Shown here: piece after piece, positions 54,625 to 63,846 of the stretch | Layout of the letters: each line of letters starts with the position of its first letter | Numbering within the stretch: position 1 is the first letter of the stretch | NCBI RefSeq assembly: GCF_001591445.1 | Contig: NZ_BCUX01000021.1 | Coordinates: 40,411-104,410, forward strand | Direction: 5' to 3' | DNA length: 64,000 bases | Source of the DNA: Neobacillus drentensis NBRC 102427 | GTDB lineage: Bacteria > Bacillota > Bacilli > Bacillales > Cytobacillaceae | Translations under genes and position numbers: made by a program | Notes under the pieces: generated by a model | What the model saw: only the letters and a program-made list of their open reading frames with translations | What the model was told of the DNA's origin: nothing | Database searches by the model: none

Positions 54625-55785
54625 TTACTTTCTAACCGGATATTTACCTTCTTCAGTAATTCGTTTATTTAATTCTTCTAGGAATAAATCTTCATCAAAT
54701 GGTACTTCGATTTCCTTGCCTAACCAGCTTGACAGGTGCATTGCATTTGCAAGTCTAACACCATTAATACCGTCGCTGCCTGGTGCTAATAATGGTGTAC
54801 CTTCTACGATTGCTGAAGCAAAGTCTTCTAATACAGCAATGTGTTGTTCGCCCCAAACATTGCCAAAATCAAGTACTTCTTCAGTGAAAATATCACCTGC
54901 ACCGCCGCCCATAAACAGCTTCATTACATCTGACATATCCATTGAAGCGCTCATTTCACTTTCAGCTTGTTTCAGGCGTTTGATAGTTACTTTTTTACTA
55001 TCGTCTACCACGATTTTTCCTTTATCACCTAAGATTTCTAAACGGTCTGTCCCCATTACATCGTGCGTACGAGTTACGAATACACCGGTAGCACCATTTC
55101 CATAATCAAATACTGCAGTCACATCGTCTTCAACCACAATATCTCTTTGATAGCCATAGTTTAATTTTGCATAAACCTTTTTCGGCATGCCGCACATCCA
55201 TTGAAGCAAGTCAATTTGGTGTGGCGCTTGGTTTACAAGGACACCGCCGCCTTCTCCACCCCAAGTTGCTCTCCATTCACTTTGATTGTAATACCCTTGA
55301 GGTCTCCACCAGGTAGTAATAATCCAGTTGGTATTGCGGATGCTGCCAATCTCACCCTTATCAATAAGTTCTTTTACTTTTTTATAAAGTGGATTTGTAC
55401 GCTGGTTAAAGAAGATTGCAAACTTAAGTTCAGGCTTTGTTGCTGCAAAGTCGTTTAACTCTTTAACTTGTTTTGTATAAACACCAGCTGGTTTTTCCAC
55501 TAATGCATGAATGTCTCTTTTTAGTGCTTCGATTCCCATTTCAGCATGGAGATAATGCGGTACAGTTGTAACAACTGCATCAACATCACCACTTTCAAGC
55601 ATATCGATATAATTATCGTAGAATGGAATACCAGGATACTTCTCTTCTGCTACTTGTTTTTTAGCAGGATCATTATCACAAATCGCACCAATCACCATGT
55701 TTTTAACTTTTCCTTCAGTAATGAAGTTAGCGTACATACCGCCTTCAGCACCTAATCCAATAATCCCTAATCTTACATTAGCCAT
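54625..55785 (-). CDS. Gfo/Idh/MocA-family oxidoreductase B
   Basis: A 386-residue relative of the gene above, but not a recent duplicate. It has LGIIGLGAEGGMYANFI, HALVEKPAGVYTKQVK and GEGGGVLVNQAPHQIDLLQWMCG. The extra length is mainly in the C-terminal half (residues ~270-330). The ATG at 55785 has GAGGAAATTT upstream; it starts 2 bp after the end of the upstream TIM-barrel gene. Confidence 0.9.
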   Translation of the reverse strand: MANVRLGIIGLGAEGGMYANFITEGKVKNMVIGAICDNDPAKKQVAEEKYPGIPFYDNYIDMLESGDVDAVVTTVPHYLHAEMGIEALKRDIHALVEKPAGVYTKQVKELNDFAATKPELKFAIFFNQRTNPLYKKVKELIDKGEIGSIRNTNWIITTWWRPQGYYNQSEWRATWGGEGGGVLVNQAPHQIDLLQWMCGMPKKVYAKLNYGYQRDIVVEDDVTAVFDYGNGATGVFVTRTHDVMGTDRLEILGDKGKIVVDDSKKVTIKRLKQAESEMSASMDMSDVMKLFMGGGAGDIFTEEVLDFGNVWGEQHIAVLEDFASAIVEGTPLLAPGSDGINGVRLANAMHLSSWLGKEIEVPFDEDLFLEELNKRITEEGKYPVRK

Positions 55786-55787
55786 AA

Positions 55788-56675
55788 TTAAATTTCCTCG
55801 CTTTCAATTTTTTTAAGAATTTCCAATAATGCTTCATATTGAAGCTTGTAACCGCCGGCACCATCCAGCCCTTTGTTGTCCTTAATAATCTCGGTTGCAT
55901 CCTCAAGCTCTAAATCCTTTAGAGAATCAAAAAGAACGAGATGTGGCTCAAGCGTTAAGAAGCCTTTATAGCCGCCCTCAATAAACTGAGTTAAGATTTG
56001 CGGTATTTTACCTTCTCCAGTTCCACAAACAACATTTTGACTATCCGATGTTACAGCATCCTTTATGTGTATATAAACAATCTCATCCTTTAAGAGATCG
56101 TAACACTCCTCTGTGTCTTCGCCGCACTGAACAAAATTAGCAAAGTCAAAAATTCCTTTAAAGTATGGAGAACCTACTTCTGTTAAAATTTCATGACAGC
56201 GTCTTGCGATATCACCAAAGATATCCTTTTCATTTTCATGCAGTAAAATAATATTGTATTTTTCCGCAATTGCTGCAAATTCCTTTAGTTTACTAACAAC
56301 TTGACTACGATATTGATCTGCATCCTCCCCCTTAGGAATATAGAAGCTGAAGATTCGCATATATTTACAATCGAGCAAGTTGCTAATTTGGCAAAGCTTG
56401 TCCAACATTAGCTTTTGCTTAGCAAAGCCTTCTTCATCATTGATGAATACTTTACCAATAGGTGAGCCGATAGAAGAAACACCAATTCCAGCTTTTTGAA
56501 GCCTAGGCTGGACGTTTTCTTTGATTTCATCAACGGTAAAATCACCTATATTTTTCCCATCAATGCCTCGTAACGAAATATATTTCATACCTAGATTTGA
56601 GACAACCTCAAGTTGGGTATTAAAATCAGATGAAATTTCATCTGAAAATCCTGAAATCAATAAATTTTGATTCAT
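55788..56675 (-). CDS. Sugar phosphate isomerase/epimerase, TIM barrel, second copy
   Basis: A 295-residue TIM-barrel protein. NLLISGFSDEISSDFNTQLEVVSNLGMKYISLRG opens it; likely metal ligands are in LLHENEKDIFGD, GIFDFANFVQ, VYIHIKDAV and FLTLEPHL. It is distant from the first TIM-barrel gene in the operon. Its start overlaps the AraC stop by four bases. AAGGAGGTAAAG precedes the ATG. Confidence 0.87.
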   Translation of the reverse strand: MNQNLLISGFSDEISSDFNTQLEVVSNLGMKYISLRGIDGKNIGDFTVDEIKENVQPRLQKAGIGVSSIGSPIGKVFINDEEGFAKQKLMLDKLCQISNLLDCKYMRIFSFYIPKGEDADQYRSQVVSKLKEFAAIAEKYNIILLHENEKDIFGDIARRCHEILTEVGSPYFKGIFDFANFVQCGEDTEECYDLLKDEIVYIHIKDAVTSDSQNVVCGTGEGKIPQILTQFIEGGYKGFLTLEPHLVLFDSLKDLELEDATEIIKDNKGLDGAGGYKLQYEALLEILKKIESEEI

Positions 56676-57610
56676 TTATGCTTTACCTCCTTATTAACAG
56701 GAATGTTGCGGCTGAGTTTTGTTTTACGATATTGCGAAGGAGTAATGCCAACCTTCTCTTTGAAAAAGCGGCTGAAATGGGCAACACTCTCAAAGCCTGA
56801 TGATTGAGATACCTCTGTAAGGGATTGGTTTGGTTCCATTTCCAACAAATATTTCACTTGATTAAGTCTGCAAGCCATGACGTATTCCATTACCGTAAAG
56901 CCAGTGACTTCTTTAAATACATGCGAAGCATAATACTTACTCAGATTTAATTCTGAAGCTATTTTATCTAAACTAACTTTTCCTTTAAAATGATCATTTA
57001 TCCAAGACGCGATTTCCTCGGCATGAAGTTCCTTTTCTGACTTTTTACTGATGATTTGAGACAATTGCTTTTGACTCATCTTATAAATCCCTAATAATAA
57101 TTGAACTAATTCAAGTTTCACTTCAGCTTCTAAAAATTCATTTTTCTTACCTGTTTGCTGTGCTTCTTCAACAATATGTTCTAATGAAGCAGCGATTTCC
57201 TTAATCCGTCCATCCACAAATTGCCCATTTTCATCGTAACCAGTGCGAAGCAGGCAATTGTTCAGCTTTTTAAACGGATCTAACAAATTTGGTATTCCAA
57301 GAGCGTTTAATAACTCTTGCAGCCATGTAGGTGAAAAGTGAATCATACTTCTTGTATAAGGACTGCTTGTTCCTGGATTTGGTTTATGCAATGTCATGCC
57401 ATCCAATAGGATAATATCACCTGGCTGAAGTTCATAAATCCGATTATTAATTAAATACTTACAATCGCCAGAATGAAAAAAATAAATTTCGTACTCCTGG
57501 TGAGAGTGAAATTCAGAGATATATTTTTCCATTCCTTTTACTCTGTAGAAAGCGTTTATCCACTCATCCATTATTTTTGATTTATAAGGAAAGTTGATCG
57601 GCTTATCCAT
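56672..57610 (-). CDS. AraC-family regulator with cupin sensor
   Basis: A 312-residue activator-type regulator. The N-terminal cupin (residues ~20-95: EFHSHQEYEIYFFHSGDCKYLINNRIYELQPGDIILLDG) binds an effector; the C-terminal double helix-turn-helix is KVSLDKIASELNLSKYYASHVFKEVTGFTVMEYVMACRL and SQSSGFESVAHFSRFFKEKVGITPSQYR. It is the first gene of the two-dehydrogenase/two-isomerase operon. A ROK-type operator lies just upstream of its start, so ROK and AraC may both control the operon. Confidence 0.93.
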   Translation of the reverse strand: MDKPINFPYKSKIMDEWINAFYRVKGMEKYISEFHSHQEYEIYFFHSGDCKYLINNRIYELQPGDIILLDGMTLHKPNPGTSSPYTRSMIHFSPTWLQELLNALGIPNLLDPFKKLNNCLLRTGYDENGQFVDGRIKEIAASLEHIVEEAQQTGKKNEFLEAEVKLELVQLLLGIYKMSQKQLSQIISKKSEKELHAEEIASWINDHFKGKVSLDKIASELNLSKYYASHVFKEVTGFTVMEYVMACRLNQVKYLLEMEPNQSLTEVSQSSGFESVAHFSRFFKEKVGITPSQYRKTKLSRNIPVNKEVKHK

Positions 57611-57626
57611 GGCTCACACCCTTAAA

Positions 57627-57640
57627 AGTAACCGCTGTCA
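57627..57640. promoter_or_regulatory. cre-like site upstream of the AraC operon
   Basis: AGTAACCGCTGTCA matches 12 of 14 cre positions with the central CG intact. It is 17-30 bp before the start codon. Confidence 0.35.
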
Positions 57641-57642
57641 AT

Positions 57643-57667
57643 TTAGTTTGTTAACTAAACATACTTA
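57643..57667. promoter_or_regulatory. ROK-type operator upstream of the AraC operon
   Basis: TTAGTTTGTTAA, C, TAAACATACTTA aligns without gaps to the operators at 50995 and 60938. Confidence 0.65.
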
Positions 57668-57779
57668 TATTTTATTACACTTAGACACAAAAATCATTCT
57701 CTTATCCTGCTGTAAAATACTTTTTATTTGACTGAAATTGCTTTTTAATAATAAAATTACAGACAATTTTTATAAAAAA

Positions 57780-57820
57780 TAGAGACAAAACTAGCTTTAA
57801 ATGGCTAGTTTTTGTCTCTA
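57780..57820 (-). terminator. Terminator of gnd
   Basis: TAGAGACAAAACTAGC pairs with GCTAGTTTTTGTCTCTA (one bulged T); on the minus strand ATTTTTTATAAAAA follows. Confidence 0.85.
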
Positions 57821-57845
57821 TTAGTAATGTTCTAATTCAATTCGA

Positions 57846-59258
57846 TTATTTCATCCAGTTGGTATGGAAAACTCCTTCTTTATCAACACGTTGATAAGTG
57901 TGAGCACCAAAGTAGTCACGTTGAGCTTGTAACAAATTGGCTGGGAGTGTTTCAGTACGGTAGCTGTCATAATAGGCAATCGCACTAGCGAATGATGGTA
58001 CAGGAATACCACGTTCAATTGCTACAGCAAGAACTTGACGTAATGGCTGCTGATAGTTCTCAACGATATCTTTAAAGTAAGGATCTAACAATAAGTTTCT
58101 TAATTCTGGATCGCGATCATACGCATCCTTAATTTTTTGTAAGAATTGTGCACGAATAATACAGCCGCCGCGGAAAATCATTGCGATATCTCCGTAACGA
58201 AGATTCCAATCATATTCTTCTGATGCAGCACGCATTTGTGCAAAACCTTGTGCATAAGAAACAATTTTACTCATATATAATGCTTTACGAACTGCTTCGA
58301 TTAATTCTTCTTTATTGCCTTCAAAGCCCTTAACTTCCGGTCCATTAAGAACCTGACTTGCCTTAACACGCTCATCCTTCATTGCTGAAATAAAGCGGGC
58401 AAATACAGATTCAGTGATAATTGGAAGTGGAACACCTAAGTCTAAAGCATTTTGGCTTGTCCATTTACCAGTACCCTTTTGACCAGCCGTATCAAGGATT
58501 AAGTCAACCATTGGTTTACCAGTTTCTTCATCCACTTTTGTAAAGATATCAGCCGTAATTTCAATCAGATAGCTGTCTAATTCACCTTTATTCCATTCAG
58601 CAAAGACCTCATGAAGCTCTTTTGCATCCAAACCAAGGACATTTTTCAAAATAAAATAAGCTTCACAGATTAACTGCATATCTCCATATTCAATTCCATT
58701 ATGAACCATTTTCACATAGTGACCGGCACCATTGGGACCAATATAGGTACAGCAAGGATCGCCCTCTACTTTTGCAGAAATGGCTTCTAAGATTGGTTTA
58801 ACAAGGTTATACGCTTCTTCTTTACCGCCTGGCATGATAGAAGGACCTTTTAATGCGCCTTCCTCTCCACCTGAAACGCCAGTTCCGATGAAATGGAATC
58901 CTGCAGTCTCTAGCTCCTTATTACGTCTGATTGTATCTTGGAAGAATGTATTCCCACCATCAATTAGGATATCGCCTTCTTCAAGAAATGGCTTCAAGGA
59001 GTCAATTGTAGCATCTGTTGCAGTACCAGCTTTAACCATTAATAAAATTTTACGAGGCTTTTCTAAAGAATTAACGAATTCTTCAACAGTACGTGCACCT
59101 ACAAAGTTTTTTCCTTCTGCTTCATTCTTTAAGAATTCTTCTGTTTTTTCATAAGAACGATTAAAAACAGCGACTGAATAACCGCGGCTTTCAATATTTA
59201 AGGCAAGATTTTTCCCCATTACTGCTAGACCAACTACACCAATTTGTTGTTTTGCCAT
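57846..59258 (-). CDS. gnd: 6-phosphogluconate dehydrogenase (decarboxylating)
   Basis: A 470-residue enzyme. The N-terminus [31 protein letters not shown] is the NADP-type signature near that of B. subtilis Gnd[35 protein letters not shown] and the catalytic lysine/asparagine region [19 protein letters not shown] follow; [17 protein letters not shown] is in the helical domain. It yields ribulose-5-phosphate, CO2 and NADPH from 6-phosphogluconate, the product of GntK encoded in this island. Start ATG 59258, GAGGTATTTAGA upstream; own terminator. No ROK operator was found in its upstream region. Confidence 0.97.
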   Translation of the reverse strand: MAKQQIGVVGLAVMGKNLALNIESRGYSVAVFNRSYEKTEEFLKNEAEGKNFVGARTVEEFVNSLEKPRKILLMVKAGTATDATIDSLKPFLEEGDILIDGGNTFFQDTIRRNKELETAGFHFIGTGVSGGEEGALKGPSIMPGGKEEAYNLVKPILEAISAKVEGDPCCTYIGPNGAGHYVKMVHNGIEYGDMQLICEAYFILKNVLGLDAKELHEVFAEWNKGELDSYLIEITADIFTKVDEETGKPMVDLILDTAGQKGTGKWTSQNALDLGVPLPIITESVFARFISAMKDERVKASQVLNGPEVKGFEGNKEELIEAVRKALYMSKIVSYAQGFAQMRAASEEYDWNLRYGDIAMIFRGGCIIRAQFLQKIKDAYDRDPELRNLLLDPYFKDIVENYQQPLRQVLAVAIERGIPVPSFASAIAYYDSYRTETLPANLLQAQRDYFGAHTYQRVDKEGVFHTNWMK

Positions 59259-59436
59259 TCTAAATACCTCAACTTTCTTTATGTATTATTAATTACCATC
59301 ATTAACATAACATCCATAATAACGATTAAAAGTGAGAACATCAAGCAATTCAGTTACTCTTTATCCTTATCAAGGATTGAACCAAGTAAGTAAGGAGGGG
59401 AACCTAATAGAACCCCTGCCTATTGTTATTTCTGTA

Positions 59437-60840
59437 TTAACGCTTTAAAAAGTATTCTTCGGCATTATCATAGCAAATATTCCGTACCATTTGCTCCATG
59501 TGATTCATATCATTTGGCGCTAACCCATTTTCAACCCATTCGCCAAGGAGATTACACAGAATACGGCGGAAATAATCATGACGTGCATAAGATAAGAAAC
59601 TGCGAGAGTCTGTCAGCATCCCGATAAAGTGACTAAGTAATCCGACATTGGCAAAATCCTTCATCTGTCTCTCCATACCATCGATATGGTCTAAAAACCA
59701 CCAGCCAGAGCCTAATTGAACTTTTCCCGGTATCCCTTCTTCATAGAAGTTCCCCATCATACCTGCCAGCATTACATTGTCTTTTTGGTTTAAGTTAAAC
59801 AATACTGTCCTCGGCAATGCATTTTCTTGATCTAAGGAATCTAAGAAACGAGATAATCCTTCTGCCATATTAGTTTCTCCAACTGAATCAAATCCTACGT
59901 CATTTCCAAGAAGCTCTTTCATTCTTGAATTATTGTTTCTCATCGCTCCCATATGAAGCTGCATAACCCATTGTTTCTCCGCATACATCTTTCCAAGCTC
60001 TTTTAATAAGTAGTAACGGTATGAAACCAATTCATTAGTTGTAAGCTCTAAGCCGCTTAGTCTTTTATTGAAAATTTCTTCAATCTCCTGTTTTGTAGAT
60101 TCCACGTATTCCATGCTCTGAATGTCATGGTCCGATGCGCGGCCTCCGTTTTCATGGAAGTAGGCAACTCGTTGTTTTAATGCAGCCAGTAATGCATCAA
60201 ATGAATCCACGTTGACACCTGAAACTTGTGATAATTTTTCAATCCAGCTAGCGAAGGTTGGACGTTCAATAAACATTGCACCATCAGGACGGAAGGTTGG
60301 AGCAATGATTGTTTTAAAGGTGTCATCATTTTTCAGTAATTGATGGTATTCTAGTGTGGAAATTGGATCATCTGTGGTTCCGATAAACTTCACATTTGAT
60401 CTCTCAATTAAACCTCTTGCAGTGAATTCAGGCGTTTGTAATTTTTGATTACATTCTTCCCAAATTTCACGAGCCGTATCTGGGCTTAATACTTTATCAA
60501 TCCCAAAGTACATTTTTAATTCTAAGTGTGTCCAGTGGTATACTGGGTTTCCAATTAAATACGGAATCGTCTCTGCCCATGCGGCAAATTTTTCCCAATC
60601 ACCTGCATCTCCGGTAATGTATTGCTCTCCAATACCATGCATGCGCATTGTCCGCCATTTATAATGGTCCCCGCCAAGCCAAATTTGAGTAATATTTTCA
60701 TAAGACTTGTTTTCCCAAACTTCCTTCGGGTCTAAATGACAATGAAAGTCAAAAATTGGTGAAGAAACTGCTGCATTTTCATAAAGCTTAATGGCCGTTT
60801 CTGTATTTAACAAAAAGTGTTGATCCATAAATTTTTTCAA
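59437..60840 (-). CDS. uxaC: Glucuronate/galacturonate isomerase
   Basis: A 467-residue UxaC. Metal-binding FDFHCHLDPKEVWENK is near the N-terminus; ITQIWLGGDHYKWRTMRMHGI, FIGTTDDPISTLEYHQLL, MQLHMGAMRNNN and VQLGSGWWFLDHIDGMERQM are family segments. It turns D-glucuronate into D-fructuronate. It is transcribed alone and diverges from ROK gene 2; start TTG at 60840 with AAAGGAGAGG upstream (an ATG four codons on is possible). A weak hairpin (AGGGG ... CCCCT, 59396-59417) follows. No uxuA, kdgK or kdgA gene is in the window. Confidence 0.96.
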   Translation of the reverse strand: MKKFMDQHFLLNTETAIKLYENAAVSSPIFDFHCHLDPKEVWENKSYENITQIWLGGDHYKWRTMRMHGIGEQYITGDAGDWEKFAAWAETIPYLIGNPVYHWTHLELKMYFGIDKVLSPDTAREIWEECNQKLQTPEFTARGLIERSNVKFIGTTDDPISTLEYHQLLKNDDTFKTIIAPTFRPDGAMFIERPTFASWIEKLSQVSGVNVDSFDALLAALKQRVAYFHENGGRASDHDIQSMEYVESTKQEIEEIFNKRLSGLELTTNELVSYRYYLLKELGKMYAEKQWVMQLHMGAMRNNNSRMKELLGNDVGFDSVGETNMAEGLSRFLDSLDQENALPRTVLFNLNQKDNVMLAGMMGNFYEEGIPGKVQLGSGWWFLDHIDGMERQMKDFANVGLLSHFIGMLTDSRSFLSYARHDYFRRILCNLLGEWVENGLAPNDMNHMEQMVRNICYDNAEEYFLKR

Positions 60841-60888
60841 CGAATACCTCTCCTTTAGATAAAAATTTATCGGTTAATTTACTAGCTC

Positions 60889-60902
60889 TGTAACCCCTTA
60901 CA
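60889..60902. promoter_or_regulatory. cre-like site upstream of uxaC
   Basis: TGTAACCCCTTACA matches 13 of 14 cre positions and is itself nearly palindromic. Its centre is ~54 bp from the ROK operator, the same distance as for the larA-like operon. Confidence 0.5.
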
Positions 60903-60937
60903 GAAATAAAAAAGTAGGTATAATATTTAGACTCTCT

Positions 60938-60962
60938 TTAATTTGTTTATTAAACAAATTAA
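60938..60962. promoter_or_regulatory. ROK operator (perfect palindrome) between uxaC and ROK gene 2
   Basis: TTAATTTGTTTA, T, TAAACAAATTAA: both 12-base arms are exact reverse complements. It is the best copy of the shared operator. Confidence 0.85.
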
Positions 60963-60984
60963 TTACACTAATAATTTATCACGA

Positions 60985-61005
60985 TTAATTTGTTTAGTCA
61001 ATTAA
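60985..61005. promoter_or_regulatory. Second, partial ROK operator ahead of ROK gene 2
   Basis: The exact half-site TTAATTTGTTTA (60985-60996) is followed by a weak second arm (TCAATTAA). It is 47 bp from the perfect site and could allow cooperative or autoregulatory binding. Confidence 0.55.
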
Positions 61006-61105
61006 CTATTTAGTAAATATAAGAATAATAACGACCATTTAATGAAAGAACTGATATAATAGTAATATACACAAGTATAGTCCGAAATGGAGGATATGAA
61101 TATAA

Positions 61106-62302
61106 ATGGTTACCGGTGATGCGGCATATATAAAGAAAATTAATCGCTCGTTAATTATTAGAGAAATTATTAAAGAAGGAATGATTTCAAGAGCGGATCT
61201 TTCCAAAAGCACAAACTTGACGAGAGCAACTATCTCTGCACAAGTTGCTGATTTGTTAGCAGAGGGGCTAATTATAGAGACTCATCTCGAACATCTCACA
61301 GTGGGCAGGAAACCAATTATGCTCTCTTTAAACGGACAAGCTGGCTATGCACTTGGTATTGATCTGGATTATGGTCAAATATCATTTACATTAACAGATC
61401 TTCTTGGCAGTCCTGTTACATCCAATATTATTAGAATTAGTACGGTGGAATATACAGAAATTTGTCATCTTTTAGTTGAACAAATTAAAAAGTACAAAAC
61501 TGAATTCAATGACAGTCGTTACGGCATAGTTGGAGTTGTAATCGCCATCCATGGTTTGGTTGGAAAAGATGAAATCATTCACTATGTTCCACGGTTTAAC
61601 TGGCATGGGATCAATTTAATAAGTGATTTAGAAAGAGAAATCGATTTGCCGATTCATCTTGAGAATAATGCAAATCTAAGCTCTTTTGCAGAGCGTGTTT
61701 ATATACACCATGAAACAGACAATCTGCTATGTACTACCCTCTATTCGGGTATCGGTCTTGGCATGATGATGAACGATGATTTTTTCCGGGGCAATGAAGG
61801 CTATGCCGGCGAAATTGGTCATATGATTGTTGTCCCCGGAGGTAAACCATGTAATTGTGGAAATAAGGGATGCTGGGAAAAATATGCTTCGGAAACAGTC
61901 ATATTTGAATATCTGTCTGAAAAAAGACAAATCGAGAACCTTACCTACGAACACATTCAAACTTGGCTTGATGAAGGCGACGAGGAAGTACATGAAATGA
62001 TGGAACAGTTCATCTTCTATCTATCGATTGGATTGAATAATATGATAAATATGTATAATCCTGATGTGCTCGTACTTGATAGTGAATTGTTGCGAATCTA
62101 TCCGGACTCTTTAAATAAAATAACCAAGAATCTAAATTCTTCAATCAGTCATTATCGTGAATTAATGATCTCTACTATCGGAAATAAATCTTGTGTCCTT
62201 GGAGCATGTGCACTTGCTATCAAACAATTTCTGGATGTCCCGATGTTAAATTTACCCTATGATATAAAAACCAATCAAATTGGAAGCGCACTCATTTATT
62301 GA
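61106..62302 (+). CDS. ROK-family transcriptional repressor 2 (XylR-like)
   Basis: A 398-residue paralogue of the ROK gene at 51102, strongly similar along its length (both begin with TGDAA-IKKINRSLI). Helix-turn-helix ISRADLSKSTNLTRATISAQVADLLAEGLI; zinc motif GHMIVVPGGKPCNCGNKGCWEKYAS. It is divergent from uxaC. The ATG at 61106 follows GGAGGATATGAATATAA at a rather long distance; a TATAAT lies at 61055-61060. It probably binds the operators listed in this island. Confidence 0.93.
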   Translation: MVTGDAAYIKKINRSLIIREIIKEGMISRADLSKSTNLTRATISAQVADLLAEGLIIETHLEHLTVGRKPIMLSLNGQAGYALGIDLDYGQISFTLTDLLGSPVTSNIIRISTVEYTEICHLLVEQIKKYKTEFNDSRYGIVGVVIAIHGLVGKDEIIHYVPRFNWHGINLISDLEREIDLPIHLENNANLSSFAERVYIHHETDNLLCTTLYSGIGLGMMMNDDFFRGNEGYAGEIGHMIVVPGGKPCNCGNKGCWEKYASETVIFEYLSEKRQIENLTYEHIQTWLDEGDEEVHEMMEQFIFYLSIGLNNMINMYNPDVLVLDSELLRIYPDSLNKITKNLNSSISHYRELMISTIGNKSCVLGACALAIKQFLDVPMLNLPYDIKTNQIGSALIY

Positions 62303-62321
62303 TAATCACACCTTATAGAAC

Positions 62322-62357
62322 AAAAACCCCTTTTAGCTTTTGCTAAAAGGGGTTTTT
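62322..62357. terminator. Bidirectional terminator
   Basis: A perfect 16-bp stem, AAAAACCCCTTTTAGC / GCTAAAAGGGGTTTTT, between ROK gene 2 (+) and the symporter gene (-). Confidence 0.95.
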
Positions 62358-62366
62358 TCGATGGTA

Positions 62367-63749
62367 TTAGGCACTTTTTAAACTATCATTAACCTTTTGT
62401 TTATCTTTAAGCTCATCGACAATCTTTTTATAAAGATCCTCAGTTAAATTATACAGAACAATTAAGATAATCGCTGCGATTAAGTTTAGTCCGGCTGGAA
62501 TCAGGAACATTAATCCTTTTATACCAAGGAGTGTGCCGGCTGTTTGCTCTGCATTGGGAACATAACCAATTAATCCAAGGGCAACGCCAGGAATAAAACC
62601 GGCTAACGCCTGTGCTAGTTTCCGGAAGAAACTGTAACTTGAATAGACAATCCCCTCTGTCCGTTGTCCTGTTTTCCATTCGTGATAATCAACTGCATCC
62701 GCAACCATTACCCATGGTAAACCTAGTGCAAAGCTAAGACCTAGGCTTCCAATTGTAAGTAATATTATGAAAGTCGGTACGTTAGCTGGTAGAACAAAGT
62801 TGGCAACATCTGCGGCAATTCCAATGAAAAGACCGATAATAAATGTTTTCTTTTTTCCAAGTCTTTTAACAAGTGCTGGAATAAAAAATGAACCAATGAC
62901 AGCGATTCCAATACTAGTAAACGACAGCAAAGACATAAGACCCGGATTACCTAAATTATATTGTAAGTAATATAACTGAACAGCTGTCCGTAGGTTACTC
63001 CCCGCAACCATAAACAAACAAACGAAACAGAGAGCAATTAGCGGTCTATTACTTAGCAATAGTTTGAAGAGTTTGGACATTGGAACCTTTTCTTCTTCTT
63101 TTTTAGGCAACCTAATAACATTTTCATTTGTATTACGATAGCAAATATAGTGGAATATTATCCCAATTAACGCCATCGAACCGATGCCCACAGTATATCC
63201 TGATTTTTGATCTGGAAAATATAAAACAATGGGGATCACAACCATCCCGGAAATAAGCATTGCAAATTGACTGCCAATAGCTCTAAAGGATCCAAGAGAT
63301 GCTCGGTCCACAGAATCTTGGGTCATTGAAGCAGCCAGTGATCCATAAGGAATGTTAACAATCGAATACGACAATCCAAAGGCCATATAGGTTATAAAAG
63401 CAAAAGCAATTTTTCCTGTATCTGAAAAGTCAGGTGCCATGAAAGAAATGACTGTCATAATGGCAAGAGGAATCGATCCAAATAAAATGAACGGCCGGAA
63501 CTTACCTCGTTTCCCTACCTTCCGTTTATCTATAAAAGCACCTACTGAGGAATCTGCAAATGCATCAAAAATCTTCGAAATCAAAAATACAAGTCCGCCC
63601 CAATAAGCCGAAATTCCTAAAATATCTGTATAGAACTTAAGCAAATAAATTTGCCCCATATCAAACATAAATCCGTTACCCACATCACCTAGACCGTAGG
63701 AGACTTTTTCTTTTAAGGTTAATTTTTTTTGGGCACTATTCTCCATCAT
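62367..63749 (-). CDS. GPH-family sugar:cation symporter
   Basis: A 460-residue, 12-TM transporter of the glycoside-pentoside-hexuronide family. KEKVSYGLGDVGNGFMFDMGQIYLLKFYTDILGIS, DAFADSSVGAFIDKRKVGKRGKFRPFILFGSIP and GLSYSIVNIPYGSLAASMTQD are the family signatures. In this island it most likely imports a hexuronide or glucuronic acid. A ROK operator and a cre-like site lie upstream. Tandem ATGs at 63749/63746 follow GAAGGAGTC; the second has better spacing. Confidence 0.92.
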   Translation of the reverse strand: MMENSAQKKLTLKEKVSYGLGDVGNGFMFDMGQIYLLKFYTDILGISAYWGGLVFLISKIFDAFADSSVGAFIDKRKVGKRGKFRPFILFGSIPLAIMTVISFMAPDFSDTGKIAFAFITYMAFGLSYSIVNIPYGSLAASMTQDSVDRASLGSFRAIGSQFAMLISGMVVIPIVLYFPDQKSGYTVGIGSMALIGIIFHYICYRNTNENVIRLPKKEEEKVPMSKLFKLLLSNRPLIALCFVCLFMVAGSNLRTAVQLYYLQYNLGNPGLMSLLSFTSIGIAVIGSFFIPALVKRLGKKKTFIIGLFIGIAADVANFVLPANVPTFIILLTIGSLGLSFALGLPWVMVADAVDYHEWKTGQRTEGIVYSSYSFFRKLAQALAGFIPGVALGLIGYVPNAEQTAGTLLGIKGLMFLIPAGLNLIAAIILIVLYNLTEDLYKKIVDELKDKQKVNDSLKSA

Positions 63750-63780
63750 GACTCCTTCTTCCTGTTAAATTAAATCAAAC

Positions 63781-63794
63781 TGTAACCCTTTACA
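63781..63794. promoter_or_regulatory. cre-like site upstream of the symporter gene
   Basis: TGTAACCCTTTACA matches 13 of 14 cre positions and is very close to the site at uxaC. Confidence 0.5.
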
Positions 63795-63846
63795 AAACGA
63801 GATAAAAAATAAAGGTTTTAAATATTTTTGAGGCTAATAAGTTTAT

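Noticed and set aside
54617..55105. 162-codon plus-strand frame opposite oxidoreductase B
   Set aside because: Shadow of a well-supported Gfo/Idh/MocA gene; no domain motifs or ribosome site.
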